Assembly: GCF_000424265.1 (NCBI RefSeq)
Contig: NZ_AUJO01000012.1
Coordinates: forward strand, 92,494-156,493
Direction: 5' to 3'
From: Butyrivibrio sp. WCD3002
Lineage (GTDB): Bacteria > Bacillota > Clostridia > Lachnospirales > Lachnospiraceae
Length of the DNA stretch: 64,000 nt
Under the pieces are notes generated by a model that was not told where the DNA came from, made no database searches, and saw only the letters and a program-made list of their open reading frames with translations. Position 1 is the stretch's first letter. Every line of letters begins with the position of its first letter. The position numbers and the translations under genes were made by a program. Positions 41,081 to 50,747 of the stretch are shown here, in pieces.

Positions 41081-42757
41081 TCAGATCATTCGGAAAAACT
41101 GCGCTCTTGCCCTGAATAATCTGACTAAAATTACAAATACAAAAATAATCAAAATCACCGACAGGAACAGCCAAATATTATCCTTAAACATGTCCATGTT
41201 CGAATATGAATAAAGAAGTCCCGCATAACGATATGCCATATTCTGCACATATTCAGGACCAATAATATTAACTCCGCGGTTTAGGAGCTTTAGAAGTCCC
41301 TCATTTCCTATCTTTACTCCAAAGCACCTGTCATCAGCCATGCTAAGCTGCTTAAAGGAAAGCCCCGAATACTTTCTGTTCCTTAAAATATCATTTGCAC
41401 GAAGCCCGTTAAGAGTCGTGGCATTTGCCTTTCCTGCAAGCACCGCATCAAGGCATTCCTCGATTGAAGTATAAAGGCTTACCTCCGCCCCGGGAAAATT
41501 GGTCTTGATATAATAGTACTGCATTTTATTGTTTTCATTAACAGCAAAATGAGTAACCACATCATCATTATATTCTCCAAGGTAAACCAGATCACTGGAT
41601 GCCGATATCACAGGATTTGACTGATAGATTCCGTTTTCCTCGGAATAATAAAGTCCGCCTCCCACAGGAAAAGCTACATCGATATCTCCTCTTGTGACAT
41701 CATAAATCATGTCATCATAGCTGCGATACCCCACATAACTTACATTAATTCCGGAAATATCCAAACCATCTAAAATCTCAGGAATAAGATTCTTAATTAC
41801 ACCTGTAACATTGCCCTCTTCATCGGTATCGCTGTAAGGCAGATAATTCTCAAGATATCCAACCTCAAGAGTTGAATGACTGCTCATCCACTCTCTTTCT
41901 GATTCGGAAAAAGATCTACTTGAGATTGTTGATGCGTAATATTTACTTCTAAGGGTGTTTAAATAGCTGGGCTCCTCTACAGAAAGCTGCATCTGCGCAT
42001 AATTGAGCTCATCGAGAAGATCTTTTCTTTTATTATTCACGCAAAGATAATAGTCATTTGCACCGAAATTACTGATAACCTCTGCATGCTCTCTCTCCCT
42101 GGTACCATAGCCCTCGGCTGCAAGAATATCTATCTCCTTGGTATCAAAGGCCTTGAAAAGAGAATCATAATCCTCGAAGATAACTACCTTTGCCGTGGTT
42201 CCGTTGGCAGTAAGATACTTCTCAAGCTCATCCACCATGGCGCTTCGCAAAACGCCGATCTTTTTACCCCTGAGAGTCTTTGGATTTCTTGATACCGTCC
42301 CGTCTCTGTCATGCTTTACCAGCGTATAGGTCTCATTTCCCATTGGCTCATCCGGATATGCTATAAGAGATGTTCTCTCCTCCTTATAAGCAAGTCCCGC
42401 CATGAGATCAATCTCTCCTGCAACCAGCATGTCATAGAGCTCCTGAAAGCTTCCGTAGACATATTCATATTTCCAGCCTGTGTACTCCGAAAGCTTACGA
42501 TAATATTCGTATGCATATCCTGTTTTAACGGCACCGATTGCAGCACCCTCTTCAAAAACCTCGTTCTCATAGTATCCAACCTTTACGGTCCTATCCTGAG
42601 CCTCCGCCCCGGAACCATCCTCAGCCCTAACGTTTACGGGATACATGAAAACAGTTATAAGAATTATCAAAAAGGAAAGACTGAAAATACGCTTTCCGAT
42701 ATTTGCAAAAAAACTTCTATATTTGCGACAACAGCCCATATATAAAAAAATCTCCAT
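41081..42757 (-). CDS. tandem solute-binding receptor protein, lacking output domain
   Basis: A 558-residue membrane-anchored sensor half. Signal-type helix at residues 25-45, then two periplasmic-binding (SBP_bac_3) domains: TVKVGYYENEVFEEGAA with DLMAGLAYKEERTS, and LEVGYLENYLPYSD with GDIDVAFPVGGGLYYSE. One transmembrane helix (IWLFLSVILIIFVFVILV) follows and the protein ends 12 residues later. Relatives continue into a GGDEF or histidine-kinase output domain; it is missing here, so truncation is likely. Confidence 0.75.
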   Translation of the reverse strand: MEIFLYMGCCRKYRSFFANIGKRIFSLSFLIILITVFMYPVNVRAEDGSGAEAQDRTVKVGYYENEVFEEGAAIGAVKTGYAYEYYRKLSEYTGWKYEYVYGSFQELYDMLVAGEIDLMAGLAYKEERTSLIAYPDEPMGNETYTLVKHDRDGTVSRNPKTLRGKKIGVLRSAMVDELEKYLTANGTTAKVVIFEDYDSLFKAFDTKEIDILAAEGYGTREREHAEVISNFGANDYYLCVNNKRKDLLDELNYAQMQLSVEEPSYLNTLRSKYYASTISSRSFSESEREWMSSHSTLEVGYLENYLPYSDTDEEGNVTGVIKNLIPEILDGLDISGINVSYVGYRSYDDMIYDVTRGDIDVAFPVGGGLYYSEENGIYQSNPVISASSDLVYLGEYNDDVVTHFAVNENNKMQYYYIKTNFPGAEVSLYTSIEECLDAVLAGKANATTLNGLRANDILRNRKYSGLSFKQLSMADDRCFGVKIGNEGLLKLLNRGVNIIGPEYVQNMAYRYAGLLYSYSNMDMFKDNIWLFLSVILIIFVFVILVRLFRARAQFFRMI

Positions 42758-42831
42758 CTCTTTTAGTCATACATATTTATGATATCAAAAGATGGAGAAT
42801 TTCAGAAGTATTCTTCGCATATATAATTAAA

Positions 42832-44430
42832 TTAAAGTGCTGCGAATTCCTTTGTCCCTTTGCTCTTTAACCAGAATGCCAAAGCAATTGAAAGCACCGC
42901 AAAAATCACCGTCCAGATCAGCATATAAATCACGTTTCCTACCAAGTATCCAAAAAACATATAGCAGGCTGCAAATATCACGCAAATCGCCCAGCCTCCG
43001 AACATTGCAAGGAATACACCTCCGCTGTGCTTTATGGGTTCAATCTCGTTAGTCCAGTTAAGAAGCGGCATCTTCACTGCTATTACTGTATCAAGTATTC
43101 CCGAAAACAGAACATATACCATGGGCATAAGCACCAGTAAAACTCTCTCTCCTAAAGATGCATCCGCGCCGATAGCCGTCATCACGCTTCCAAGCAGCAT
43201 TGGTATTCCCGTAAGAATAATCTGTAGTCCTGCCTTTGCAGAAAGCGCAGTCCAGGGCTTAACAGGAAGTGACTGACTTATCCAAAGATTCTTTCCCTCC
43301 AGAGAAACCGATGGAGCTGCCATACCATTCATGGAAGATAACAGGCACAGCGCCATGCATACAAGAATCGTTGCGCACTGGGGGCGCTCACCAATAGCTT
43401 CGTTTATAAGAGGCATAAATTCTCCGGCTTCCAGCAGGAAATAAACTCCCGAAGCAGGAATTAGCAGTATTCCAAGGCCACAGTTCAGCATATAGTTGGG
43501 ACTTGATGTAAATCTTGCAAGCTCCTTTGAAAGCATTGCTCCAAAAATGCTCTTTTCTTTTACCTTTTTCTCCACATAGTGCTCAGTCTTAACCCTTCCT
43601 GTTGCCGTGGCAATAGCCGAAAAGCTCTTAAGCATCCTCATCCAGATAAATCCAACCAATACAGAAACTGCCACTGTAAAGCCGATTGCACAGACAATGT
43701 TACCTGTTCCTATAAGGCCAAAGAGATAAAGCACATAAGCCGCACCTTTGATCTTTTCGCCGTATTCCTGCGCATGAAGCAGCAGATCTCTGATAAAGAA
43801 TCCTGCCTTGAAATAGAAGAAATAATAGCCGGCTATAAAAAGCAGTGTAACAGCCACAGTCACAAAGCTCTTATTCTTTATCTTAAGACTAATCTTTGCC
43901 ACAAAAAGTCCAAGCAGACATGAAAGGGCAAGTACGAAAAATGACAGGATAAAGAACAGCAAAAACAAACATACCAGCTTCAGGGCTGATACCCCTGATA
44001 CCATCAGATACACAATATCCATGGGGATCATAACCGTCAGCAGATACATGGTTCCCATCAGGTAAACATTAAGGAGTCTTGCCCCGACAATCTTGCGAAC
44101 AGGAATTGGCATTGAAAGAAGAAGGTCATTGTCCTTTGCAAGATACAAAGCAGTATAGGTGTTATACACGCTTCCAAAGCAGCCAAGCAGAATCGAGATT
44201 CCGCCCATCATAAGAAAATACATCCAGTCCATATCCGCCGCTACGAGCGGGCCGCACAAAGTAAATGATAATCCAAGGAACATTCCACCAAGGAGTCCCA
44301 CCATAATCACAAAGAAAAATACAATCCACGCTCCAATAGCAAGGGGCGAGCGCATCTTGTTTTTCTTAGCGTCATAAAAATATCCTTTGAAAACCTCAAA
44401 TAGCTGCTTTTTAAGTAGTGTCCTAAGCAT
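42832..44430 (-). CDS. ABC-2 type transporter permease
   Basis: A 532-residue protein with about 12 hydrophobic helices. Begins LRTLLKKQLFEVFKGYFYD, contains LLSMPIPVRKIVGARLLNVYLMG, and matches large ABC exporter membrane subunits of Clostridia. Starts directly after the stop of the ATPase (44431), so the two form one exporter. Substrate unknown. Confidence 0.82.
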   Translation of the reverse strand: MLRTLLKKQLFEVFKGYFYDAKKNKMRSPLAIGAWIVFFFVIMVGLLGGMFLGLSFTLCGPLVAADMDWMYFLMMGGISILLGCFGSVYNTYTALYLAKDNDLLLSMPIPVRKIVGARLLNVYLMGTMYLLTVMIPMDIVYLMVSGVSALKLVCLFLLFFILSFFVLALSCLLGLFVAKISLKIKNKSFVTVAVTLLFIAGYYFFYFKAGFFIRDLLLHAQEYGEKIKGAAYVLYLFGLIGTGNIVCAIGFTVAVSVLVGFIWMRMLKSFSAIATATGRVKTEHYVEKKVKEKSIFGAMLSKELARFTSSPNYMLNCGLGILLIPASGVYFLLEAGEFMPLINEAIGERPQCATILVCMALCLLSSMNGMAAPSVSLEGKNLWISQSLPVKPWTALSAKAGLQIILTGIPMLLGSVMTAIGADASLGERVLLVLMPMVYVLFSGILDTVIAVKMPLLNWTNEIEPIKHSGGVFLAMFGGWAICVIFAACYMFFGYLVGNVIYMLIWTVIFAVLSIALAFWLKSKGTKEFAAL

Positions 44431-45138
44431 TTAGACCGCCTCCAGTTCAAGGAAAACTTCTTCTAACGTATCATCGCCTTTGACTTCATCCATGGTTCCA
44501 ACCTTTACCAGTTTGCCATGATTGATTATCGCAACCTTGTCACAAAGCTTCTCAGCCACCTCAAGTACATGCGTTGAAAAGAAAATCGCTCCGCCCTTAT
44601 CGCAGTGCAAACGCATCATTTCCTTCAAAAGATGTGATGACTTGGGATCAAGTCCAACAAAGGGCTCGTCCATAATAATGAGCTTAGGGTCGTGCATCCA
44701 TGCAGAAATAAGTGCAAGCTTCTGTTTCATTCCGTGTGAGTAAGCTGCGATAGGAAGTGCCAGATCATCAGTGATCTCAAATAAATCAGCATATTTTCCG
44801 ATTCTGTCATTTCTAAGCTCTGAGGGTATCTCAAATATATCTCCTACAAAATTCAGATATTTGATTCCGCTCATAAAATCGTACAGATCCGGATTGTCCG
44901 GAATGTAAGCAAGATCCTTCTTGCAACGAATGGGATCCGTTTTCATGGAAATCCCATCTATCAATATGTCGCCTTCATCAAAATTCAGGATGCCGACGGC
45001 GCTCTTAAGTGTAGTACTTTTTCCTGCACCGTTATGTCCTATAAATCCGAAGATTTCTCCTTCCTTAATCTCAAGGCTAAGATCATCCACGGCTTTTTTA
45101 TCACCATAGGTTTTGGTTAAATGTTTTATCTCTAACAT
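44431..45138 (-). CDS. ABC transporter ATP-binding protein (exporter)
   Basis: A 235-residue ATPase. FIGHNGAGKSTTLKS (Walker A), the Q-loop in FGY-like FIGHNGA region, AYSHGMKQKLALISAWMHDPKLIIMDEPFVGLDP (degenerate signature, Walker B) and STHVLEVAE. Drives the permease at 42832. GGGGGATTTTGAG precedes the ATG. Resembles drug or lantibiotic exporters of the DrrA/YhaQ kind. Confidence 0.88.
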   Translation of the reverse strand: MLEIKHLTKTYGDKKAVDDLSLEIKEGEIFGFIGHNGAGKSTTLKSAVGILNFDEGDILIDGISMKTDPIRCKKDLAYIPDNPDLYDFMSGIKYLNFVGDIFEIPSELRNDRIGKYADLFEITDDLALPIAAYSHGMKQKLALISAWMHDPKLIIMDEPFVGLDPKSSHLLKEMMRLHCDKGGAIFFSTHVLEVAEKLCDKVAIINHGKLVKVGTMDEVKGDDTLEEVFLELEAV

Positions 45139-45243
45139 CTCAAAATCCCCCTTAATCTTTTACATCATGTCATTAACAGTTATCGTCTTTTAGGGCGTGT
45201 TTTCCTTTCACAGTACTCTGACATTAACTATAACGACAAATAA

Positions 45244-45280
45244 AAAACAGACCCATCCTGCACGGATTATGGTCTGTTTT
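45244..45280 (-). terminator. terminator after the ZIP transporter gene
   Basis: AAACAGACC and GGTCTGTTT arms; on the minus strand a T-run follows. Lies 16 bases after the ZIP stop. Confidence 0.75.
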
Positions 45281-45295
45281 ACACTGCATTATAAA

Positions 45296-46072
45296 TTATC
45301 CAAGAGCTACATCAAGGGCCATCATGACTGTGAATCCAAGAGCAAACATAAGAACACCGATATTTGAGTGCTCACCCTCCGACATCTCCGGAATCAGCTC
45401 CTCCACTACCACATACATCATGGCACCGGCCGCAAAGCTCAGAAGATATGGCATTGCCGGAACAATAAGCCCCGCCGCAACTATGGTCAAAAGTGCTCCA
45501 AGAGGCTCTACTGCACCGGATAATACACCGGCCAGAAATGCCCATAATTTACTTTTTCCATTGGCATGAAGGGGCATTGAAATAATGGCTCCTTCAGGGA
45601 AATTCTGAATTGCGATACCGATTGCCAGTGCCAGAGCTCCGCCTGCCGTAACTACCGAGTTCCCTGCAAGATATCCCGCATAAACCACACCTACCGCCAT
45701 TCCCTCGGGAATGTTGTGAAGAGCAACAGCCAGTACCATCATGGTTGTCTTTTGCAGCTTTGACTTTGGTCCTTCTGCTTTTTCCGCATTCATGTGAAGG
45801 TGAGGTATCACGCAGTCAAGCAATAACAGGAACAATATTCCAAGCCAGAAGCCAATGGCTGCCGGTAAAAACGAAAGCTTCCCCATTCCCACCGACTGAT
45901 CAAGAGCCGGAATAATAAGGCTCCATATCGAAGCCGCCACCATTACTCCGCTGGCAAAGCCTGTAAGCGCGCGCTGAACCTGGGTATCCAGTTCCTTTTT
46001 CATAAAAAAAACAAGAAATGATCCAAGGGCAGTTCCAACAAAGGGTATCATGATTCCAATAGCTGTTTCCAT
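45296..46072 (-). CDS. ZIP-family metal transporter
   Basis: A 258-residue protein with eight helices. The metal-site motif VALHNIPEGMAVG in helix 4 and FPEGAIISMPL in helix 5 define the ZIP family (zinc, iron or manganese import). A His loop (PHLHMNAEKAE) follows helix 3. I chose the ATG at 46072 (AAGGAG 8 bases upstream) over 46108. Confidence 0.9.
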   Translation of the reverse strand: METAIGIMIPFVGTALGSFLVFFMKKELDTQVQRALTGFASGVMVAASIWSLIIPALDQSVGMGKLSFLPAAIGFWLGILFLLLLDCVIPHLHMNAEKAEGPKSKLQKTTMMVLAVALHNIPEGMAVGVVYAGYLAGNSVVTAGGALALAIGIAIQNFPEGAIISMPLHANGKSKLWAFLAGVLSGAVEPLGALLTIVAAGLIVPAMPYLLSFAAGAMMYVVVEELIPEMSEGEHSNIGVLMFALGFTVMMALDVALG

Positions 46073-46098
46073 GCATTTTCTCCTTTTTATGCAGCAAA

Positions 46099-46125
46099 GG
46101 ATGGTCATCCGTCAGATGACCATCC
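46099..46125 (-). terminator. terminator between the small gene and ZIP gene
   Basis: GGATGGTCAT and ATGACCATCC form a perfect 10-bp stem with a 7-base loop. On the minus strand it is followed by TTTGCTGCATAAAAAGG, so the T-run is short and read-through into the ZIP gene is likely. Confidence 0.5.
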
Positions 46126-46128
46126 TTC

Positions 46129-46299
46129 TCATATGATTGTATATTGCATTAGTTCGTACTTAAGCTGAGTTCCCTCTGCTATTCCGTCCGGTAAAAGAGC
46201 TCGTGCCACCAGCTTAAGGTCATCGGACTCGATATCCGTTCTCCTTAAATTCGCATAGTCGCCGTCGATACTTTCAACTACGTAATACCATGTCTCCAT
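46129..46299 (-). CDS. small DUF3006-like protein (56 aa)
   Basis: ATG at 46299 (AAAGG 9 bases upstream), 56 codons. The pattern YYVVESIDGDYANLRRTD, LLPDGIAEGTQL matches DUF3006-type beta proteins, in which LP-x-x-x-x-EG is conserved. Family function unknown; it is often found near secreted hydrolases. Sits just upstream of ZIP. Confidence 0.6.
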   Translation of the reverse strand: METWYYVVESIDGDYANLRRTDIESDDLKLVARALLPDGIAEGTQLKYELMQYTII

Positions 46300-46315
46300 A
46301 TTCCGATGCCTTTCT

Positions 46316-46390
46316 TTACATAGCCATGCCTCCTGCTGTCATGGGTCTCTCCATGGGTCTGCGAAGGCGTAATCTTTCCTGCTCTTTCAT
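46316..46390 (-). CDS. 24-aa basic peptide frame before the DUF3006-like gene
   Basis: ATG at 46390 to TAA at 46316, rich in Arg, Met and Pro (KEQERLRLRRPMERPM). It ends 16 bases before the next ATG, where AAAGG follows the stop, so coupling is possible. The ribosome site before the ATG itself is poor. A leader peptide or chance. Confidence 0.3.
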   Translation of the reverse strand: MKEQERLRLRRPMERPMTAGGMAM

Positions 46391-46434
46391 TATCTCATAT
46401 GTCACAGTATTATCACATAAAAATATTTAGTTTT

Positions 46435-46917
46435 TTATTCACCAAAGTCCATAAGTCCTTCGGTCTCATCAGTTACTACTTCCTCATCTTCAAGCTCAGC
46501 TGCGGAAGGTGTAGGAATAAATTCTGTAAGATATGCATCCTGAGGAAGACCTGCAAGCATTGCAGGAAGGTTCAGGATAATACCATCCATGCTATAGGGA
46601 AGGGGAAGTCCTACCTGAACCTTGGAGGTCTTTCCATCCTTCTCGTTGGTAACAAGGAGCTGCATATTGAAGCTCTGACCCATGGTATCAACCATGCCGC
46701 GCTCCCCTGCCTTAAGGGATGCTACCTTCTCACCATTTATCACAACATCAATTTTGTAAGGAACATTATCAACAGTCTGTCCGCCATACTCAAGGGATTT
46801 ATTATCAAAATAAACCGTATGGCCTCTGCCGATGATGAACATTGCTACAGCTATCAGAACGAGGACTACAATCGCTACTATTCTGAATATCCAAATTCTT
46901 TTCTTAGAATCAGCCAT
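46435..46917 (-). CDS. DUF6672-like membrane-anchored protein of the BMP-type ABC operon
   Basis: A 160-residue protein. One N-terminal helix (IFRIVAIVVLVLIAVAMFII) then an extracytoplasmic beta domain (GHTVYFDNKSLEYGGQTVDNVPYKIDVVINGEKVASLKAGERG) and an acidic tail (AELEDEEVVTDETE). It overlaps the permease stop by 8 bases and closes the ABC operon. Such proteins accompany BMP-type uptake systems. Role unknown; perhaps an accessory subunit. Confidence 0.65.
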   Translation of the reverse strand: MADSKKRIWIFRIVAIVVLVLIAVAMFIIGRGHTVYFDNKSLEYGGQTVDNVPYKIDVVINGEKVASLKAGERGMVDTMGQSFNMQLLVTNEKDGKTSKVQVGLPLPYSMDGIILNLPAMLAGLPQDAYLTEFIPTPSAAELEDEEVVTDETEGLMDFGE

Positions 46918-48016
46918 TTACTTCCTCCTCCTGTTCAAGAGCAAGCTGTTCACTGGCTCTGGACTTATTTTTTCTCTTGTTGGTCTCATACATGATAAGA
47001 GCAACCGTGATAACCGCATAGGATACAAATACGCGGAAATACTCACCGATCATTGAATCGCCGGTAATGACTGTTCCTGCCTTAGGTGCTACGATGAACA
47101 TTGTGTGGAAAAGAACGATACCAAGGAAAACATTTCCGATGGACGCCTTATCTACTGATGCACCACCTACAAGAAGGGCTGCGATACAGAACATACCAAT
47201 CTGTGAGTGTGAGCTGTAGGTTGCAATGTTACCCATATTCTGGAGGTAGATGATCATACCGATGCCTGCAAATACTGTTGAAAGCACCATAGAAATAATT
47301 CTTGTGCGCTCAACATCGATTCCTGCGTCTCTTGCAACGCCTATATCCTGGCCAACCGCTCTCATGTCCTGACCGAGCTTTGTCTTTCTGAACCAGATGA
47401 TAACAAGGCAAAGAAGGAACACGATGATGAATGTTGCAACAGGAATCTTAACGCCTGCGATTGAACAGGGAATAAGGTTATCAAGCTTCTGTCTCATGGA
47501 AAGAAGTGAAACCGTATTTCTTACACCATATCCGCGGGGAAGCTTGATTGTGCTGTGCTTGATGGGAATAACAGGTCCCATGAGGTAAAGCACTACCAGC
47601 TGATAAATACCGTTTATGAAAAAGCTTATGATGTAACTTGTGATCATCTCACGACCCTTAGCCATGTTCAGGACTTTTCCGCAAAAAAGACCAAGAAGAG
47701 CTGAGATCGGTACAGAGATAATCATCGCAAGTACCATTCCGGGAATGCCAACTATCTGCCAGTCGCAAACCAGAATAAGGCCAATCTCACCTGCCATAGC
47801 ACCGAGAGTCATTGAAAAGTTAAGACCCATACCTGCCATGATAGGAATAAGAAGGCTGAGAATAAGGAAGGCATTTCTTCCCATTCTTGTTACGATCTCA
47901 TTTGCAAGATAGCTGGGTGACAGGCCTGAAATCGGCGCACACACCGCACAAATGATCACGAACATAAGGGGAACAGAAAATCTTCTAAGGTAATCGCCTA
48001 TATTTTTATTACTCAT
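46910..48016 (-). CDS. BMP-type ABC transporter permease 2
   Basis: A 368-residue permease of the BPD_transp_2 (RbsC/YufQ) type with 9-10 helices. PIMAGMGLNFSMTLGAMAGEIGL, KTKLGQDMRAVGQDIGVARDAGIDVERTR (the EAA-like cytoplasmic loop) and LLVGGASVDKASIGNVFLG. The C-terminus overlaps the DUF6672 start. Forms a channel with the permease encoded at 48013. Start ATG overlaps the upstream stop in ATGA. Confidence 0.87.
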   Translation of the reverse strand: MSNKNIGDYLRRFSVPLMFVIICAVCAPISGLSPSYLANEIVTRMGRNAFLILSLLIPIMAGMGLNFSMTLGAMAGEIGLILVCDWQIVGIPGMVLAMIISVPISALLGLFCGKVLNMAKGREMITSYIISFFINGIYQLVVLYLMGPVIPIKHSTIKLPRGYGVRNTVSLLSMRQKLDNLIPCSIAGVKIPVATFIIVFLLCLVIIWFRKTKLGQDMRAVGQDIGVARDAGIDVERTRIISMVLSTVFAGIGMIIYLQNMGNIATYSSHSQIGMFCIAALLVGGASVDKASIGNVFLGIVLFHTMFIVAPKAGTVITGDSMIGEYFRVFVSYAVITVALIMYETNKRKNKSRASEQLALEQEEEVNG

Positions 48017-49086
48017 TTCGTTCCCTCCGTTTTTCTTGTAAGTGCATACAGAATCATACCGTTGGAAACAATTATTCTGATAACCTCACTCATATCAAGA
48101 TGAATCATGTTGTTCATTACTGTAGGTGTCATTGTAACAATTCCCTGGAAAAGAATTGTTCCGATGATAACGTTCATGATGGATGCCTTATTAACTGAAG
48201 CACCACCGATAAGGATTGCTGATACAGCAGGAAGTGCCATGTAGAAAGGCGCCATGTAAAGCTGTATAAATCCGAAGCCCTGCTCGTAAACAAGGATTCC
48301 GATAGCAGCAAGCCATGTGGACATTACTACTGAGATAAGTCTGATCTTGTTTACATTGATACCTGCAGATCTTGCAAATTCAGGGTTTGATCCAACGGCG
48401 GTCATAGCAGTTCCTGTCTTGGTGTGAAGGAAAGCCCACATCAAAAATGCAAGGAGCGCGAAGAATAAAAGCGCGCCTGTAGGAATTGAAAGATTGCCGA
48501 TGTTGATCTGAAGAATCTTTGCAAGTGCCTGTGTGTAATATCCCTCAAGGGAGATTGTTGTTCTGAGACCTTTTCCTGCCATACCCCATACCATATTCGG
48601 GCTGTGGTAAGGAAGAAGAAGCCACATCATACACATAAGTGATACAGATGAAAATCCAACGTAGGTTGCGATCATCATCTCGCCGCCCTTGATCTTATTA
48701 AGAAGCCATCCATATACGCTTCCGAAAACAAGAGCAAAGGGTGTTGCCAAAAGTGCTGCCATGAAAAATGACATTGTTCCTGTGAAGCCAAGCTCGATTG
48801 AAAGTGTGGCTCCAAGAAGACCTGAGATAATTCCAAGGGGCAGACCAAAGTTCAGTCCGCATCCGGAATGTACCATAGGTACCATAGCAAGAACGAGAAT
48901 TCCGTTCCAACTGAAACGATTTATAATATTTGAAATCTGAGTGGGAAGATCCGCTCCCACAAAGGGTGATACTACAAGGAGCAGCACCAGGAAGCCTGTA
49001 ATAATAAGTCTTGGAAGCCCGAAATCCTGAGCTATGTCCTTCACCCTGTCTTTAAATGTGATTGTCGCTGTTTGTTCACTCATCAC
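48013..49086 (-). CDS. BMP-type ABC transporter permease 1
   Basis: A 357-residue partner permease. SGCGLNFGLPLGIISGLLGA, KTGTAMTAVGSNPEFARSAGINVNKIR and LIGGASVNKASIMNVIIG parallel the second permease, so the pair arose by duplication. GAGTTATTAGTG precedes the ATG. Confidence 0.87.
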   Translation of the reverse strand: MMSEQTATITFKDRVKDIAQDFGLPRLIITGFLVLLLVVSPFVGADLPTQISNIINRFSWNGILVLAMVPMVHSGCGLNFGLPLGIISGLLGATLSIELGFTGTMSFFMAALLATPFALVFGSVYGWLLNKIKGGEMMIATYVGFSSVSLMCMMWLLLPYHSPNMVWGMAGKGLRTTISLEGYYTQALAKILQINIGNLSIPTGALLFFALLAFLMWAFLHTKTGTAMTAVGSNPEFARSAGINVNKIRLISVVMSTWLAAIGILVYEQGFGFIQLYMAPFYMALPAVSAILIGGASVNKASIMNVIIGTILFQGIVTMTPTVMNNMIHLDMSEVIRIIVSNGMILYALTRKTEGTK

Positions 49087-49096
49087 TAATAACTCC

Positions 49097-50683
49097 TTAA
49101 CAGTTTTGCAGCATTAATTCGCCAAATTTCTCAAGCTGTTCGCCGGCAGGAAGAATTCCCGCAACCTTACCACCGGAAATAATTGCGATTCTATCGCAGG
49201 TTCTTCTCAGCTCTTCAAGCTCTGATGAAACCATGACGATTGTTACGCCGCTTTCCTTATTGAACTGCTTAAGTGCATCAAGTACCAGTGCCTTAGCACC
49301 TACGTCAATACCTCTTGTAGGCTCACTTACAAACAGGAGCTTCGGCTCAAGAGCGAAGGCCTTTGCAAGACAAATCTTCTGCTGGTTACCACCTGAAAGC
49401 TCTTTTGCCTTCTGGGTTGAACTTGTACATTTAATCTTTAGCTCATCGATATATTTCTTGGTTACTTCCTTGATTGCGGCATCATCTCTCCACTTGATAA
49501 GACCGCCAAGATATTTCTTAAGGAACTTATTCTGAATCTGCATTGCAGGGAATGATACATTCCACTCAAGAGATTCATCAAGAAGAAGTCCCACGCCTCT
49601 TCTGTCCTCTGATACGAAAGCAAAGGATGAATCAAGGCATCTTCTTGGATTGTTAAGAGGAATATCCTTTCCTTCAAAGGTAACTGTTCCGCCTGCCTGA
49701 TAAAGTCCCATGACACCATTGGGGATTCCAAGCTTACCCTGTCCTGCAAGACCACCGATACCAAGGATCTCTCCCTCTCTGACATCGAGGTTTACGTTGC
49801 GGACTGTTTCACCGGGCATATCAACCCAAAGCTTTCTGATAGAAAGGATTGTCTTTTTATCTGCCCCTGTGTCCTCAGTAACATAAGTTGCATCGGAACC
49901 CTTAACATCACGTCCTACCATCCACTTTGTGATATCCTGAACGCTGGTGTCCTCGGTTTTTGATTCATTTACAACATAACCGTCTCTCATGGTGATAACT
50001 CTGTCACATACAGAAAGAATCTCACCAAGTCTGTGTGTTATGAAAATAACGGCGATGCCGCGCTTTGACATTCCTCTGATTGAATCAAGAAGAGCTTCTG
50101 CTTCTTTTTCTGTCAAAACAGCTGTAGGCTCATCAAGAATCAGGAGCTTAAGCTGCTCCTTTGAAAGCTCTCTTGCTATCTCTGTAAACTGCTTATGACC
50201 TACCGGCATATTTGAGGTAAGCATATTCTGATCTATATTAACGCCCATTTTCTTAATTGCTTCTTCGGCGCGTTTGTCCATATCCTTACGATCCAGCGTA
50301 TCCATACGGTCGCTGAAAAGTTCTGAAAGTACACTTTTTTTCTTAGATTCGCGGTTTAAAAGAATGTTTTCTGTTGCTGTAAATCCCGGAATAAGAGAAA
50401 ACTCCTGGTGAACCATTCCTATTCCCTTAGCGATTGCATCAAAGGGTGACTGGAAAGAAACCTTTTCAGAATTAAGCAGAATCTCACCTTCGTATCCCCC
50501 TGTTTCACGAATGTCGTCTGCTCCGAAAAGAATCTTCATCAGTGTGGATTTGCCTGCACCGTTTTCTCCGCAAAGACCAATAACCTCGCCCTCATTAAGA
50601 GTAAGGTTTATATCGGTAAGGACCTGATTTCCGAAAAAGTCCTTTTTTATGTTTTTCATTTCTAATAGTGGTGCTTTACCCAT
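49097..50683 (-). CDS. BMP/sugar-type ABC ATPase with two nucleotide domains
   Basis: A 528-residue ATPase. Domain 1: GLCGENGAGKSTLMKILFGA (Walker A), LSKEQLKLLILDEPTAVL (signature and Walker B). Domain 2 has a degenerate Walker A (GIGGLAGQGKLGIPNGVMG), LSGGNQQKICLAKAFALEPKLLFVSEPTRGID and MVSSELEELRR, the pattern of RbsA/YufO proteins with one active site. It drives the two permeases. Starts with GCAAAACTG-type spacing after the hairpin at 50711. Confidence 0.9.
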   Translation of the reverse strand: MGKAPLLEMKNIKKDFFGNQVLTDINLTLNEGEVIGLCGENGAGKSTLMKILFGADDIRETGGYEGEILLNSEKVSFQSPFDAIAKGIGMVHQEFSLIPGFTATENILLNRESKKKSVLSELFSDRMDTLDRKDMDKRAEEAIKKMGVNIDQNMLTSNMPVGHKQFTEIARELSKEQLKLLILDEPTAVLTEKEAEALLDSIRGMSKRGIAVIFITHRLGEILSVCDRVITMRDGYVVNESKTEDTSVQDITKWMVGRDVKGSDATYVTEDTGADKKTILSIRKLWVDMPGETVRNVNLDVREGEILGIGGLAGQGKLGIPNGVMGLYQAGGTVTFEGKDIPLNNPRRCLDSSFAFVSEDRRGVGLLLDESLEWNVSFPAMQIQNKFLKKYLGGLIKWRDDAAIKEVTKKYIDELKIKCTSSTQKAKELSGGNQQKICLAKAFALEPKLLFVSEPTRGIDVGAKALVLDALKQFNKESGVTIVMVSSELEELRRTCDRIAIISGGKVAGILPAGEQLEKFGELMLQNC

Positions 50684-50710
50684 TTTTTACTAAAACCTTT
50701 CTTTCTCAAA

Positions 50711-50734
50711 ATGTGGGGAGATAAGAATCTCCCC
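50711..50734 (-). terminator. hairpin between binding-protein and ATPase genes
   Basis: GTGGGGAGAT and ATCTCCCCAC, perfect 10-bp stem, 4-base loop, then TTTTGAGAAAG on the minus strand. As in many ABC operons, a partial terminator or mRNA stabiliser after the lipoprotein gene would make the binding protein more abundant than the rest. Confidence 0.7.
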
Positions 50735-50747
50735 ACTAAGGTATGAC

